Source: an uncultured Bacteroidales bacterium | Lineage (GTDB): Bacteria > Bacteroidota > Bacteroidia > Bacteroidales > Paludibacteraceae | NCBI GenBank assembly: GCA_902799185.1 | Contig: CADBZO010000010.1 | Coordinates: 61,988 to 125,987 of the forward strand | Length of the DNA stretch: 64,000 bases | Reading direction: 5' to 3' | Part shown: positions 42,276 to 50,686 of the stretch, one piece after another | Numbering within the stretch: position 1 is the stretch's first letter | How the letters are laid out: every line of letters starts with the position of its first letter | The notes under the pieces: model-generated | The model's input: only the letters and a program-made list of their open reading frames with translations | Told to the model about the DNA's origin: nothing | The model's database searches: none | Program-made: the position numbers and the translations under genes

Positions 42276-42341
42276 TTAGCAGTTGTACGAGGTATGGTAA
42301 ACGATAATTATAATTCACAGAAAACAAACATATTAAGAAAT

Positions 42342-43814
42342 ATGCAAAGAAAAATAGTTGTACGTGTAGTATATGCTGTCCTTCCGTGCTTGCTTTTTTT
42401 AGCGTCGGGATGCCGGTCGGGTGGCAGCAGGGCCTCTCAACTGCTTGAGGAAGGGGAGCGGGCTTATGTGCAAGGAACCTCCTCCAACCACGCGAGTATG
42501 TATGAGGAATCTACCTATTATCTGAAGCAGGCGGAGGATGCGTTCTTGTCCATTCCGGATGCAGGTTTGGATATGGGGCAGCAAGAGAAGCGTGATTCGT
42601 TGCTGGGTCTCACGTGGTTTCATCTGGGTAACACCTCGGAGAGCGAGATGCTGTACGACATAGCGCAGGAATATTACCGCAAAGCCATTCCGCTGTTGGA
42701 GAAAGAGAAGAATGAGACCTATCTGGCTTGTGCCTACCGCGACATAGCCCGCACGACGGCCATTGCCGGAGGTGAGCGAGACAGCGTGTTATGGTATTTT
42801 GGCAGGGCGGAGGAATTTGCCCGCGCAGCAGGTAGTGATATTCTGGTGCTGGATGTGGATGCCTATCGCTATCAGTTGTGTTTTCCGGACAGCGTGGCTC
42901 ACCGGTTGCAGGTATGCCGTCTGTTGGCGGAACAATACGGCGTGCCTACCCGTTATTCGGAGATAGTAGAGTTGTTGTTGGCGCAACAGGAGACAGATTC
43001 CGCCGCCTATTACCTGGAACGTCTGCAGCCTCGTGACTCTGCCTACGCGTATTGGTTTGAGCAGAGCTATGCTTATCTGCATAGCAAAATCCTCCTCCAT
43101 CGCGGTCATACGGAAGACGCCTATCGTGTATTGCTTGATCTGTACGACCGTAAGATAGAGGAATTGCAGCGTGATGCGGGTGCCCGTACGTACGCTCTCT
43201 CGTTACATTATGATGTGGCTCATGAGCAGCAGTTGGCAGAGGAGGCTCACCGCGAGCGGCAGTGGCAGAGGACGGTGTCTGTGATTTTGGTGATGCTTCT
43301 GGTTTTGGTGGTGTTATTACTTTTCGTGTCCTGGCGGTATTGGCAGCACCGCCGTCGCGAGCAGACGGCCGCTCTTCAAGCCCTGCGCGCCAAATACACC
43401 CAGCAGCTGCAATCCGCTCTGGAGCGGCTGCAGCAGAAAGTGAGACTGACCAAGGAGATTGAGTTGCAGCGCTTGCGCGGCAACGAGGTGGAGTTTCCGA
43501 AATGGCTGCAGACCTTCCGCGACGAGCAGTTGACGATGAACAAGGAGAGTCTGGACGAACTGATCCGGTCCATAGACGGGGCGTTGGACGGAGCTGTGAG
43601 CCGATTGCGGAGAGAGTATCCGCCATTGACGGAGTCGGACATGCAGTTTGTGATACTGAGTATCATCGGCGCCTCCGACAGCGATATAGGAATCCTGCTC
43701 AATGTACAGAAACAGACGGTCTATCACCGCCGTCAGATAGTGCGCAGACATATCGACCAGAAGATAGATGATATAGACGCATGGCTCCGGGCTTACGTGC
43801 TCCGAGGTACATAA
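42342..43814 (+). CDS. TPR-containing membrane regulator with C-terminal HTH
   Basis: This 490-residue protein begins with a lipoprotein-type signal (MQRKIVVRVVYAVLPCLLFL then ASGC) and a periplasmic TPR-like helical region (LGNTSESEMLYDIAQEYYRK). A membrane helix follows near 308-333, then a cytoplasmic coiled coil (LQALRAKYTQQLQSALERLQ) and a C-terminal helix-turn-helix (LTESDMQFVILSIIGASDSD, IGILLNVQKQTVYHRRQIVR). This resembles the TPR/LuxR-like one-component sensors common in Bacteroidota. Its head-to-head position with the secreted-protein operon suggests it controls that operon. ATG 42342 is chosen; the frame is open upstream through the promoter. Confidence 0.8.
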   Translation: MQRKIVVRVVYAVLPCLLFLASGCRSGGSRASQLLEEGERAYVQGTSSNHASMYEESTYYLKQAEDAFLSIPDAGLDMGQQEKRDSLLGLTWFHLGNTSESEMLYDIAQEYYRKAIPLLEKEKNETYLACAYRDIARTTAIAGGERDSVLWYFGRAEEFARAAGSDILVLDVDAYRYQLCFPDSVAHRLQVCRLLAEQYGVPTRYSEIVELLLAQQETDSAAYYLERLQPRDSAYAYWFEQSYAYLHSKILLHRGHTEDAYRVLLDLYDRKIEELQRDAGARTYALSLHYDVAHEQQLAEEAHRERQWQRTVSVILVMLLVLVVLLLFVSWRYWQHRRREQTAALQALRAKYTQQLQSALERLQQKVRLTKEIELQRLRGNEVEFPKWLQTFRDEQLTMNKESLDELIRSIDGALDGAVSRLRREYPPLTESDMQFVILSIIGASDSDIGILLNVQKQTVYHRRQIVRRHIDQKIDDIDAWLRAYVLRGT

Positions 43815-43837
43815 TTTCTTAAAATTATGTCCTAAGA

Positions 43838-43873
43838 TTTGCATATATGCAAAATTTTTTGTACCTTTGCAGC
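43838..43873 (+). promoter_or_regulatory. Vegetative promoter reading toward pfkB, antisense to tRNA-Asn
   Basis: TTTGCATATATGC, A/T spacer and GTACCTTTGCAGCGG. The next plus-strand gene is pfkB at 44178, so the leader would be about 300 nt and cross tRNA-Asn in antisense. Confidence 0.7.
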
Positions 43874-43884
43874 GGATTTTTAAA

Positions 43885-43938
43885 TTGAAAGGTGAAAATT
43901 GAAAGGTGAAAGGGGAGAGGTGAAAAATGAAAGGTGGA
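43885..43938. repeat. Heptamer repeat (TGAAAGG type)
   Basis: Seven units of TGAAAGG/TGAAAAT/GGAGAGG type follow the plus-strand promoter. Confidence 0.8.
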
Positions 43939-43975
43939 CAAAGAAAAAGCACCTACGGAATGTAGATGCTCTTGC

Positions 43976-44048
43976 GCTCCCTCTAGGACTTGAACCTAGG
44001 ACCCCCTGATTAACAGTCAGATGCTCTAACCGACTGAGCTAAGGAAGC
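43976..44048 (-). tRNA. tRNA-Asn (anticodon GTT)
   Basis: The reverse strand gives acceptor GCTTCCT/AGGGAGC, D-stem GCTC/GAGC, anticodon stem TCTGA/TCAGG around CTGTTAA, and T-stem CTAGG/CCTAG around TTCAAGT. The anticodon is GTT. No CCA is encoded. A consensus promoter lies 19 bp upstream. Confidence 0.95.
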
Positions 44049-44066
44049 TTGCTTTTTCGAAAGCGG

Positions 44067-44103
44067 GTGCAAAAGTACTGCTTTTTTTTGACATGACCAA
44101 ATT
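44067..44103 (-). promoter_or_regulatory. Vegetative promoter of tRNA-Asn
   Basis: On the minus strand ATTTGGTCATGTC, an A-tract and GTACTTTTGCACCC. The start would lie about 12 bases before the mature tRNA. Confidence 0.7.
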
Positions 44104-44177
44104 TTTTGGCAAAAAAATGCATAAAAGATATCACTTTTTTGAAAAATCGCCCTGTTTGGGGTTAAAAATAGCATCAA

Positions 44178-45185
44178 ATGAAGAAAATTTTAGGTTTGGG
44201 TAACGCCCTGACGGACATCTTGCTTCAGGTAAGCGAGGATGATCTGCGTGAGTTAGGTTTTCCGAAAGGCAGTATGAACTTGATTTCTCGCGAGCAGGCG
44301 GAGCAGATCCAGTATCGTTTCCTGTCCGTACGCAAGCGTATGGTAGCCGGCGGTTCGGCATCGAACACCATTAACTGTATCGCCTCGTTGGGGGGCAAGT
44401 CTGCTTTTATCGGCAAGATCGGTAATGACGAGGTGGGTGATTTCTACCGGGAGGATATGATTAAGAACGGCGTGAAACCCATCCTTCTGCTTTCGCAGAA
44501 CTCGATGTCGGGTGTATCCATCGTGCTTGTCACGCCGGACGGAGAGCGTACGTTTGCAACGTATTTGGGTGCTGCGGCCGAGCTTTGCGCCGACGATATC
44601 CAGAAGGACGCATTCAACGGTTTTGACATCTTCCATATAGAGGGCTATCTGGTGCAAAACCATGAGTTGTTGGAGAAAGCTATCCGTATGGCCAAAGAGT
44701 CCGGATGTATGGTTTCGCTCGATTTGGCGTCCTATAACGTCATCAACGAGAACCATGCGTTCCTCAAAGAGTTGGTGAAGAAATACGTGGATATTGTCTT
44801 TGCCAATGAAGACGAGTCGTTTGCGTACACCCATCTCAATCCGGAGGAGTCGGTGCAGATGATTTCCGAGCAATGCGACATTGCGGTGGTGAAGGTAGGC
44901 AAGAACGGGTCGTATGTGCAGCAGGGCAGCAAGCGTCACCATATCGGTGCTATCACTACCTCTTGTACCGACTCTACCGGTGCCGGTGACTATTTCGCCG
45001 GAGGTTTTCTGCACGCTCTGTCGGACGGTTTTGATATCCGCCGCTGCGCAGAGATAGGTACGATAGCAGCCGGCCGCGTGGTGGAGGTGATAGGCACGAA
45101 ACTGCCGGACGAGCAATGGGAAGAGATACGCCGCATATGCGCGCTCTACCGCGGGTTTATGCAGAAATACGACAAGGAGAATTAA
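44178..45185 (+). CDS. PfkB-family carbohydrate/adenosine kinase
   Basis: This 335-residue ribokinase-family protein begins ILGLGNALTDILLQ, has the substrate-lid region VAGGSASNTINCIASLGGKS and GKIGNDEVGDFYREDM, and the signature DSTGAGDYFAGGFLHALSDG with catalytic Asp. The pattern is close to Bacteroidales proteins annotated as adenosine or sugar kinases; the substrate cannot be fixed. Its TAA stop comes from the first heptamer of the tract before plsC, so the two are probably co-transcribed. Confidence 0.9.
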   Translation: MKKILGLGNALTDILLQVSEDDLRELGFPKGSMNLISREQAEQIQYRFLSVRKRMVAGGSASNTINCIASLGGKSAFIGKIGNDEVGDFYREDMIKNGVKPILLLSQNSMSGVSIVLVTPDGERTFATYLGAAAELCADDIQKDAFNGFDIFHIEGYLVQNHELLEKAIRMAKESGCMVSLDLASYNVINENHAFLKELVKKYVDIVFANEDESFAYTHLNPEESVQMISEQCDIAVVKVGKNGSYVQQGSKRHHIGAITTSCTDSTGAGDYFAGGFLHALSDGFDIRRCAEIGTIAAGRVVEVIGTKLPDEQWEEIRRICALYRGFMQKYDKEN

Positions 45186-45214
45186 GAATTAAAAATTACG
45201 AATTACGAATTGAG
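45180..45214. repeat. Heptamer repeat (AATTACG type) between pfkB and plsC
   Basis: AATTAAG, AATTAAA, AATTACG, AATTACG and AATTGAG are consecutive. The first contains the pfkB stop and the last abuts the plsC ATG. Confidence 0.85.
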
Positions 45215-45215
45215 A

Positions 45216-45938
45216 ATGAAAAGCATACTAAAACCCTTTTATATCATTTATCAGTATCTGATAGCATGGCCGATATTGGTGGTACTGACTGCGTTTACAG
45301 CATTTTTTACGATATGCACGGTGCGCTGGAAGAATTCGGAGTGGGTGCATAAGGAGCAGCAGTTCTGGTCAAGGTCGTTTTTCCGGCTGATGTTTCTGCC
45401 GGTGACGGTAGATGGCGAAGAACATATCCGTCCGGGTCAGAGTTATGTGTTTGTAGCGAACCATCAGTCGATGTTCGATGTGTGGCTGGTTTATGGCTGG
45501 CTTCCGGTGATCTTCAAATGGCTGATGAAAGCGGAGTTGCGTAAGGTGCCGTTCATCGGTTCGGGATGCAAGGCAGCAGGGCACATCTTTGTTGATCGCC
45601 GTAACGCCAAGGCTGCTCTGGAGAGCCTCAAGGAGGTGGAGAAGCAGCTGGTAGGCGGTGTGAGTACGGTGATTTTCCCCGAAGGAACGCGTTCGCTGAA
45701 CGGCGAGGTAGGCCGATTCAAGCGAGGTGCTTTCCAGATAGCATGGGACTTGGGGCTGCCGGTGGTACCGCTGTCACTGGACGGATGTTTCGAGGTCTTG
45801 CCGAAAGGCAAGCCGTTCGTACATCGCCATCCGGTACACATGCATATCGGCGAACCGATTGATCTGAAGCAGTTTGCCGAACCCAATGAGGCAATCGAGG
45901 CGGTGCGTAATGCCGTCATCTCCGGCCGCCGGCAATAA
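45216..45938 (+). CDS. plsC: 1-acyl-sn-glycerol-3-phosphate acyltransferase
   Basis: This 240-residue membrane acyltransferase makes phosphatidic acid. It has an N-terminal hydrophobic helix, the catalytic block VANHQSMFDVWL (HX4D), AAGHIFVDRR, and the acceptor block IFPEGTRSLNGEVGRFKRGA, then VVPLSLDGCFEVLPKGK. The ATG at 45216 directly follows the heptamer tract. It is one of a run of short-spaced plus-strand genes. Confidence 0.93.
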   Translation: MKSILKPFYIIYQYLIAWPILVVLTAFTAFFTICTVRWKNSEWVHKEQQFWSRSFFRLMFLPVTVDGEEHIRPGQSYVFVANHQSMFDVWLVYGWLPVIFKWLMKAELRKVPFIGSGCKAAGHIFVDRRNAKAALESLKEVEKQLVGGVSTVIFPEGTRSLNGEVGRFKRGAFQIAWDLGLPVVPLSLDGCFEVLPKGKPFVHRHPVHMHIGEPIDLKQFAEPNEAIEAVRNAVISGRRQ

Positions 45939-45974
45939 ATGACCAAATGGTAAATGACCAAATAGTAAATAAAT
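45939..45974. repeat. Heptamer repeat (TAAATGA/CCAAATG type) between plsC and the HIT gene
   Basis: Alternating 7-bp units TAAATGA, CCAAATG, GTAAATG, ACCAAAT, AGTAAAT lie exactly from the plsC stop to the next ATG. Confidence 0.8.
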
Positions 45975-45975
45975 T

Positions 45976-46413
45976 ATGTATTCCGATCCTAAAAACTGTC
46001 TCTATTGTACCAATAATGAGACCCTTCATGACTTGATGATTGAAATCGCGCACCTGCGTGTGTCGCGCGCGTTTGTATTCAAGGAGCAGACCTATCACGG
46101 CCGCTGTCTGGTAGCTTATGACGGGCATGTGAATGACCTGAATGAGCTGAGTGACGAGCAGCGTAATCTGTTCATGGCCGATGTGGCGGACGTTACCCGC
46201 GCGATGCAGAAGCTCTTCCAACCGGAGAAGATCAACTACGGCGCCTATTCCGACAAACTGAGCCATCTGCATTTCCACCTGGCTCCCAAATACGTGGACG
46301 GTCCGGATTACGGAGGCACGTTCCAGATGAATCCGGGTAAGGTCTATCTGACAGACGAGGAGTACGCCGAGATGGTAGCGGCGATGAGAAGAGAGTTGAA
46401 AGGTGAAAAGTGA
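45976..46413 (+). CDS. HIT-family nucleotide-binding protein
   Basis: This 145-residue histidine-triad protein carries the motif LSHLHFHLAPKYVDGPDYGG near its C-terminus and the conserved N-terminal CLYCTNNETLHDLMIEI. HIT proteins hydrolyse nucleotide phosphoramidates or dinucleotides. The C-terminus LKGEK and the stop TGA are encoded by heptamers. Confidence 0.88.
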   Translation: MYSDPKNCLYCTNNETLHDLMIEIAHLRVSRAFVFKEQTYHGRCLVAYDGHVNDLNELSDEQRNLFMADVADVTRAMQKLFQPEKINYGAYSDKLSHLHFHLAPKYVDGPDYGGTFQMNPGKVYLTDEEYAEMVAAMRRELKGEK

Positions 46414-46426
46414 AAATTGAAAGGTG
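46396..46426. repeat. Heptamer repeat (TGAAAGG type) joining the HIT gene and holB
   Basis: Units TTGAAAGG, TGAAAAG, TGAAAAT, TGAAAGG supply the HIT stop and the GTG start of holB. Confidence 0.8.
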
Positions 46427-47581
46427 CTTTTCCGCGAGATCATAGGACAAGAGGCTGTCAAACGGCAGTTGCGTCAGTCGGTGCGTGAGGGCCGAATCCC
46501 TCATGCGCAACTTTTCGCCGGTATATCCGGTATAGGCAAGCTGCAACTGGCTCTGGCATATGCCCAGTATCTGAACTGTCCCCACCGTACGGATGAGGAT
46601 AGTTGCGGCGTGTGTCCTACCTGCCTGCAGTTCCATAAGCTGCAACACCCGGATCTGCATTTCGTTTTTCCGATAGTGGGTTCGGACGAAGTATGCGACA
46701 ACTTCCTGGAGAGCTGGCGCGAGATGATTCTGGTGAACCGTTATTTCGACCTTGACGACTGGCACCGGGCTTTGGGGGTAGAGACCAAGCAGAGTATGAT
46801 CTACGAGAAAGAGAGCGGCGAGATTCTCCGCAAACTCAGTCTCAAGCCTTATGGAGACGGCTACAAGGTGATGATCATCTGGCAGCCGGAGAAGATGAAT
46901 ATCACTACGGCTAACAAACTGCTGAAACTGCTGGAAGAGCCGCCCGAGCGGACGGTCTTTCTGATGGTGAGCGAGCATCCGGAGCAGCTGTTGGCAACCA
47001 TCCAATCGCGTGTACAGACGATTCGAGTACCGCGGCTGGAGACCGAGACTATTGCTGCGGCGTTGGTGCAGGAAGGGGTTGCCCCAGGGCGGGCTACGGA
47101 CATAGCCAGAATAGCCAACGGCAGTTATCTGGCGGCGAAGAAGAAAGCCGGAGAGGGGGACGAGAACAAGCAGGAACTGCGCGATTTCATCGCACTTTTC
47201 CGCGATGCCTATACCGTAGGCGTGCTTCGTGACCCGCAGAAGAAATACGAGTCTCTCAAACGGCTCAGGCAATGGAGTCTTGACATGGCTGACAGCAAGG
47301 TAGGCCGCGAGCGGCAGAAACATTTCCTGCAATACGCCCAGCAACAGGTGCGGGAGAACTATATCCGTAATGTGGGTCAGCCGGAGCTCAATTACCAGAT
47401 GGAAGAGGAGCGGGATTTCTCCGTTAAATTCGCGCCTTTTATCCATTCCGGCAATGTGGAGGGGATCATGAACCAGCTCGATCTGGCGGAGCGTCAGATA
47501 GAACAGAACGGGAACGCGAAGATGATTTTCTTTGACCTGTGCCTCCAAATGATCGTATTGATTAAAAAACCAAAGATATGA
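46424..47581 (+). CDS. holB: DNA polymerase III delta' subunit
   Basis: This 385-residue clamp-loader subunit begins LFREIIGQEAVKRQLRQSV. It has a P-loop GISGIGKLQLAL, a zinc-binding cluster CPHRTDEDSCGVCPTC, sensor regions MNITTANKLLKLLEEPPERT and LATIQSRVQTIRVPRLE. The start must be the GTG at 46424, because an in-frame TGA lies two codons upstream and the alignment begins at once. That GTG is part of the heptamer tract. It overlaps the PSP1 gene by 4 bp. Confidence 0.92.
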   Translation: MLFREIIGQEAVKRQLRQSVREGRIPHAQLFAGISGIGKLQLALAYAQYLNCPHRTDEDSCGVCPTCLQFHKLQHPDLHFVFPIVGSDEVCDNFLESWREMILVNRYFDLDDWHRALGVETKQSMIYEKESGEILRKLSLKPYGDGYKVMIIWQPEKMNITTANKLLKLLEEPPERTVFLMVSEHPEQLLATIQSRVQTIRVPRLETETIAAALVQEGVAPGRATDIARIANGSYLAAKKKAGEGDENKQELRDFIALFRDAYTVGVLRDPQKKYESLKRLRQWSLDMADSKVGRERQKHFLQYAQQQVRENYIRNVGQPELNYQMEEERDFSVKFAPFIHSGNVEGIMNQLDLAERQIEQNGNAKMIFFDLCLQMIVLIKKPKI

Positions 47582-48681
47582 ATAAATATACCGTAGGAAA
47601 TCCGCATGAGCAACTGGGTGCTCCGGCAACCAAGCGCAACTCCGCGCATATGCTGCCGGTGAGCGACTGGCTGAGTGATCTGCCGGAGAATACGCAATTG
47701 ACGGACCTGATTGAGGTGCAGTTCAAGAATACACGCAAGGGCTATTTCCATAACAGCGCGCACCTGCCGTTGGAGAAGGGCGTGAAGATCGTGGTGGAAG
47801 CCAACCCGGGGTACGACGTAGGTGAGGTAGTGCTGACGGGCAAGCTGGTGGAACTGCAGATGAAGAAGAACCGTATCGACACCTCCCGTTATGAGGTGCG
47901 CCAAGTTATCCGTATCGCCACCGACGAGGATCTGGAACGGGCTGCTGCGGCGCATGCGCGTGAGCAGGAGACGATGATCAAAGCCCGCCAGTTGGCCAAG
48001 TCGTTGGGACTGGAGATGAAGATAGGCGATGTGGAATACCAGGGCGACGGGTCCAAGGCGATCTTCTTCTATATAGCTGACGGCCGTGTCGATTTCCGCC
48101 AGTTGATCAAGGTCTATGCAGAGACGTTCCGCATCCGTGTGGAGATGAAGCAGATCGGTGCGCGCCAGGAGGCAGGCCGTATAGGCGGTACCGGACCTTG
48201 CGGAAGGGAGCTGTGCTGCTCGACGTGGATGATCAATTTCTCATCGGTGGGAACAGGTGCTGCACGGTTGCAGAATATATCCCCCAATCCGCAGAAGTTA
48301 GCCGGCATGTGCGCCAAGCTGAAATGCTGTCTCAACTATGAAGTGCCGGTCTATGAAGACGCATCGAAGAAACTGCCGAACCGGCATACGGAGCTGGAGA
48401 CGAAGGATGCCACATTCTATTTTTTCTCCTCCGACCCTCTGGCAGGAACTGTGACCTATTCGTCCGACCCGCATGTGGCGGCGAACCTGACGACGCTCTC
48501 CGCCGCCCGAGCGCATGAGATCATCGCGATGAACCGTCGCGGCGAGAAACCCGAGACCTTGGAAGGAGCCCGTGATGTCTCTGCGGAGATAGGATACCAG
48601 ACAGGTCACGGCGATGTGACGCGTTTTGACCGGAAGAAGAAACACCGCGGCGACAGACGGGACAAGAAAGGCAAAGCATGA
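47578..48681 (+). CDS. PSP1-domain protein (RicT-like)
   Basis: This 367-residue PSP1 protein contains LIEVQFKNTRKGYFHN, GDGSKAIFFYIADGRVDFRQ, the cysteine motifs GPCGRELCCSTWM and MCAKLKCCLNYEVP, and a basic tail RFDRKKKHRGDRRDKKGK. RicT in Bacillus is part of a Fe-S complex that acts on RNase Y. In Bacteroidota the order holB-PSP1-gldH is usual and the role is not established. It overlaps both neighbours by 4 bp. Confidence 0.9.
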   Translation: MNKYTVGNPHEQLGAPATKRNSAHMLPVSDWLSDLPENTQLTDLIEVQFKNTRKGYFHNSAHLPLEKGVKIVVEANPGYDVGEVVLTGKLVELQMKKNRIDTSRYEVRQVIRIATDEDLERAAAAHAREQETMIKARQLAKSLGLEMKIGDVEYQGDGSKAIFFYIADGRVDFRQLIKVYAETFRIRVEMKQIGARQEAGRIGGTGPCGRELCCSTWMINFSSVGTGAARLQNISPNPQKLAGMCAKLKCCLNYEVPVYEDASKKLPNRHTELETKDATFYFFSSDPLAGTVTYSSDPHVAANLTTLSAARAHEIIAMNRRGEKPETLEGARDVSAEIGYQTGHGDVTRFDRKKKHRGDRRDKKGKA

Positions 48682-49136
48682 GGAAGCGTATCATCATAGG
48701 GATTCTCGGGCTGGCAGCAGTGGCGCTGAGCGCCTGCTCCTCAAGGACGGTGTACAGCCGTTTTATCCCGATTCCATCGGAACAATGGCACATGGATTCC
48801 ATAGCGCGTTTTGACTATGCCATCTCCGACACGACGACGGATTACAGGGTACTGGTGTATGTACGTCACACGGAGCGGTATCCGTATCAGAACATGTGGC
48901 TTTTCTTAGGCGACAGTACCCGTCAGGACACGATAGAGTTCTATCTGGCGGACGACCGCGGACGGTGGCTGGGGGATCAAAGACACGGATTCATCGAGAT
49001 GCCGGTGCTCTATGAGGAGCATGTGCATTATGCCGATACGGGTATGTACCGTCTGGAGATAGCGCACGGCATGCGCGACAGCCTGCTGCGCGGCATCACC
49101 GATATAGGCGTGGAAGTCGTGAAAAATGAAAGGTGA
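48678..49136 (+). CDS. gldH: Gliding motility lipoprotein GldH homologue
   Basis: This 152-residue lipoprotein (lipobox LSAC, Cys20) has the GldH layout: ARFDYAISDTTTDYRVLVYV, YPYQNMWLFL and YRLEIAHGMRDSLLRGITDI followed by GVEVVKNER. GldH is needed for gliding and surface motility in Flavobacterium and persists in non-motile Bacteroidales. The final KNER and stop come from a TGAAAGG heptamer tract. Confidence 0.88.
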   Translation: MRKRIIIGILGLAAVALSACSSRTVYSRFIPIPSEQWHMDSIARFDYAISDTTTDYRVLVYVRHTERYPYQNMWLFLGDSTRQDTIEFYLADDRGRWLGDQRHGFIEMPVLYEEHVHYADTGMYRLEIAHGMRDSLLRGITDIGVEVVKNER

Positions 49137-49155
49137 AAGGTGAAAGGTGAAAGGA
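49125..49155. repeat. Heptamer repeat (TGAAAGG type) between gldH and trmB
   Basis: Four consecutive TGAAAGG units, preceded by TGAAAAA, run from the end of gldH to the trmB start. Confidence 0.85.
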
Positions 49156-49156
49156 G

Positions 49157-49954
49157 ATGGGGAAGAACAAGCTAAAGAAATTTGCAGAGATGGAGACGTT
49201 CAGCAACGTCTTCCAGTGCGGAGCGAGTGAGATGTCTTATGCCAGGATGGCGCAAGAGGGACGCGAGCCGGTGGATCCGATAGCCGGCCATTGGCGGGAG
49301 CGGTATTTCCATAACGACCATCCTATCGTGCTGGAGTTAGGTTGCGGCCGAGGGGAATATACGGTAGGGCTCGCCAGGCGCTATCCGGAGAAGAACTTCA
49401 TCGGCGTGGATATCAAAGGCGCGCGTATGTGGGCAGGAGCGAAAGAGGCGGAACAGGAAGGTCTGAGGAACGCTGCTTTCCTGCGGACGAACATAGAGGT
49501 CATTACGGCTTTTTTCGCCGCCAATGAAGTAGATGAGATATGGATCACGTTCTGTGACCCGCAGATGAAAAAAGCCACCAAGCGTCTGACCAGCACCTAT
49601 TTCATGCAGCGGTATCACCGTATCGTGAAGCCCGGCGGCCTGATCCATCTCAAGACGGACAGCCCCTTCCTCTATACCTATACCACGGAGATGCTGCGGC
49701 TGAACCCTTATCCGGTAGTAGCCCGTACGGAGGATCTGTATGGCGAGCAGGCGGTGAAGGAAAGTACGCCGTCGGTTTTCTCCGATGCCGCGGCGTTACA
49801 GACGCATTATGAGAAACAATGGTTGGACAGAGGATTGACTATCAAGTATATAGAGTGGCAGTTGGTGGCGATGGAGCAATGGGAAGAGCCTACCATAGAG
49901 ATTGAGAAAGACAGTTATCGTTCGTACGGACGCAATTATAACAGTCCGCAATAA
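49157..49954 (+). CDS. trmB: tRNA (guanine-N7-)-methyltransferase TrmB
   Basis: This 265-residue SAM enzyme methylates G46 of tRNA. Motifs: [60 protein letters not shown] and [20 protein letters not shown]. It is longer at the N-terminus than the E. coli enzyme, as is common in Bacteroidota. A sirtuin gene follows after 13 bp. Confidence 0.93.
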   Translation: MGKNKLKKFAEMETFSNVFQCGASEMSYARMAQEGREPVDPIAGHWRERYFHNDHPIVLELGCGRGEYTVGLARRYPEKNFIGVDIKGARMWAGAKEAEQEGLRNAAFLRTNIEVITAFFAANEVDEIWITFCDPQMKKATKRLTSTYFMQRYHRIVKPGGLIHLKTDSPFLYTYTTEMLRLNPYPVVARTEDLYGEQAVKESTPSVFSDAAALQTHYEKQWLDRGLTIKYIEWQLVAMEQWEEPTIEIEKDSYRSYGRNYNSPQ

Positions 49955-49967
49955 GAAAGGAGTTTTT

Positions 49968-50666
49968 ATGCCGAAGATTGTAGTTTTCACCGGTGCCGGC
50001 GTGAGTGCCGAGAGCGGTTTGGGTACTTTCCGCGACAGTGATGGTCTATGGGAGCATTACCGCGTGGAGGATGTGTGCACCCATGAAGCGTGGCTGACCA
50101 ACCCGCAGCTGTGTGTCAAGTTCTATAACGACCGCCGCCGTGACACCCTGGCTGCCAAGCCGAATGCGGCGCATGAAGCGATAGCGCGGTTACAGCAGGT
50201 GTTTCCCGATACGCAGATCATCACTCAGAATATCGACGATCTGCATGAGCGCGCAGGTGCCAAAGGGGTAGTGCATCTGCACGGCGAGATCACCAAACTC
50301 CGTTCGTCGCTCAATGAGACGGCTACCGTGCCTCTGCAGGGATGGGAGCAGCATTACGGCGACAGGCATCCGGACGGATCGCTGCTCAGACCGTATATCG
50401 TCTTCTTCGGAGAAGGCGTACCGTATTTCGACGAGGCCTGCCGCATTGCTGCTACGGCGGATATCATGATTGTGGTAGGAACGAGTCTGAATGTCTATCC
50501 GGCGGCGTCGCTGCTGCATTATACCAAGCCCGGTATTCCCATCTATTTCGTGGATCCCGGCCAGCCGGAGTTCGGCGTGTGGGCGGACCATATCACGCAT
50601 ATCAGGAAGAAAGCTACGGAGGGTGTGCCGGAGCTGGTGGAGCAACTGATCCGGGAGAATCGTTAG
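49968..50666 (+). CDS. Sirtuin-family NAD-dependent protein deacylase
   Basis: This 232-residue Sir2 protein has the NAD-binding VVFTGAGVSAESGLGTFRDS, the catalytic histidine in VVHLHGEITKL, TQNIDDLHERAG, and VVGTSLNVYPAASLLHY. The zinc-binding cysteine pairs of most sirtuins are absent; the region after LHGEI is RSSLNETATVPLQG with no cysteine. This matches the Bacteroidota short class. It should still deacylate lysines. ATG 49968 follows an AAAGGAG 8 bases upstream. Confidence 0.9.
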   Translation: MPKIVVFTGAGVSAESGLGTFRDSDGLWEHYRVEDVCTHEAWLTNPQLCVKFYNDRRRDTLAAKPNAAHEAIARLQQVFPDTQIITQNIDDLHERAGAKGVVHLHGEITKLRSSLNETATVPLQGWEQHYGDRHPDGSLLRPYIVFFGEGVPYFDEACRIAATADIMIVVGTSLNVYPAASLLHYTKPGIPIYFVDPGQPEFGVWADHITHIRKKATEGVPELVEQLIRENR

Positions 50667-50686
50667 ACCCTTCAACTGTTTAGCCT

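Noticed and set aside
42225-42341. GTG start at 42225 for the TPR/HTH regulator
   Set aside because: It lies in the promoter/operator region and would place 39 residues before a perfect lipoprotein signal that begins at ATG 42342.
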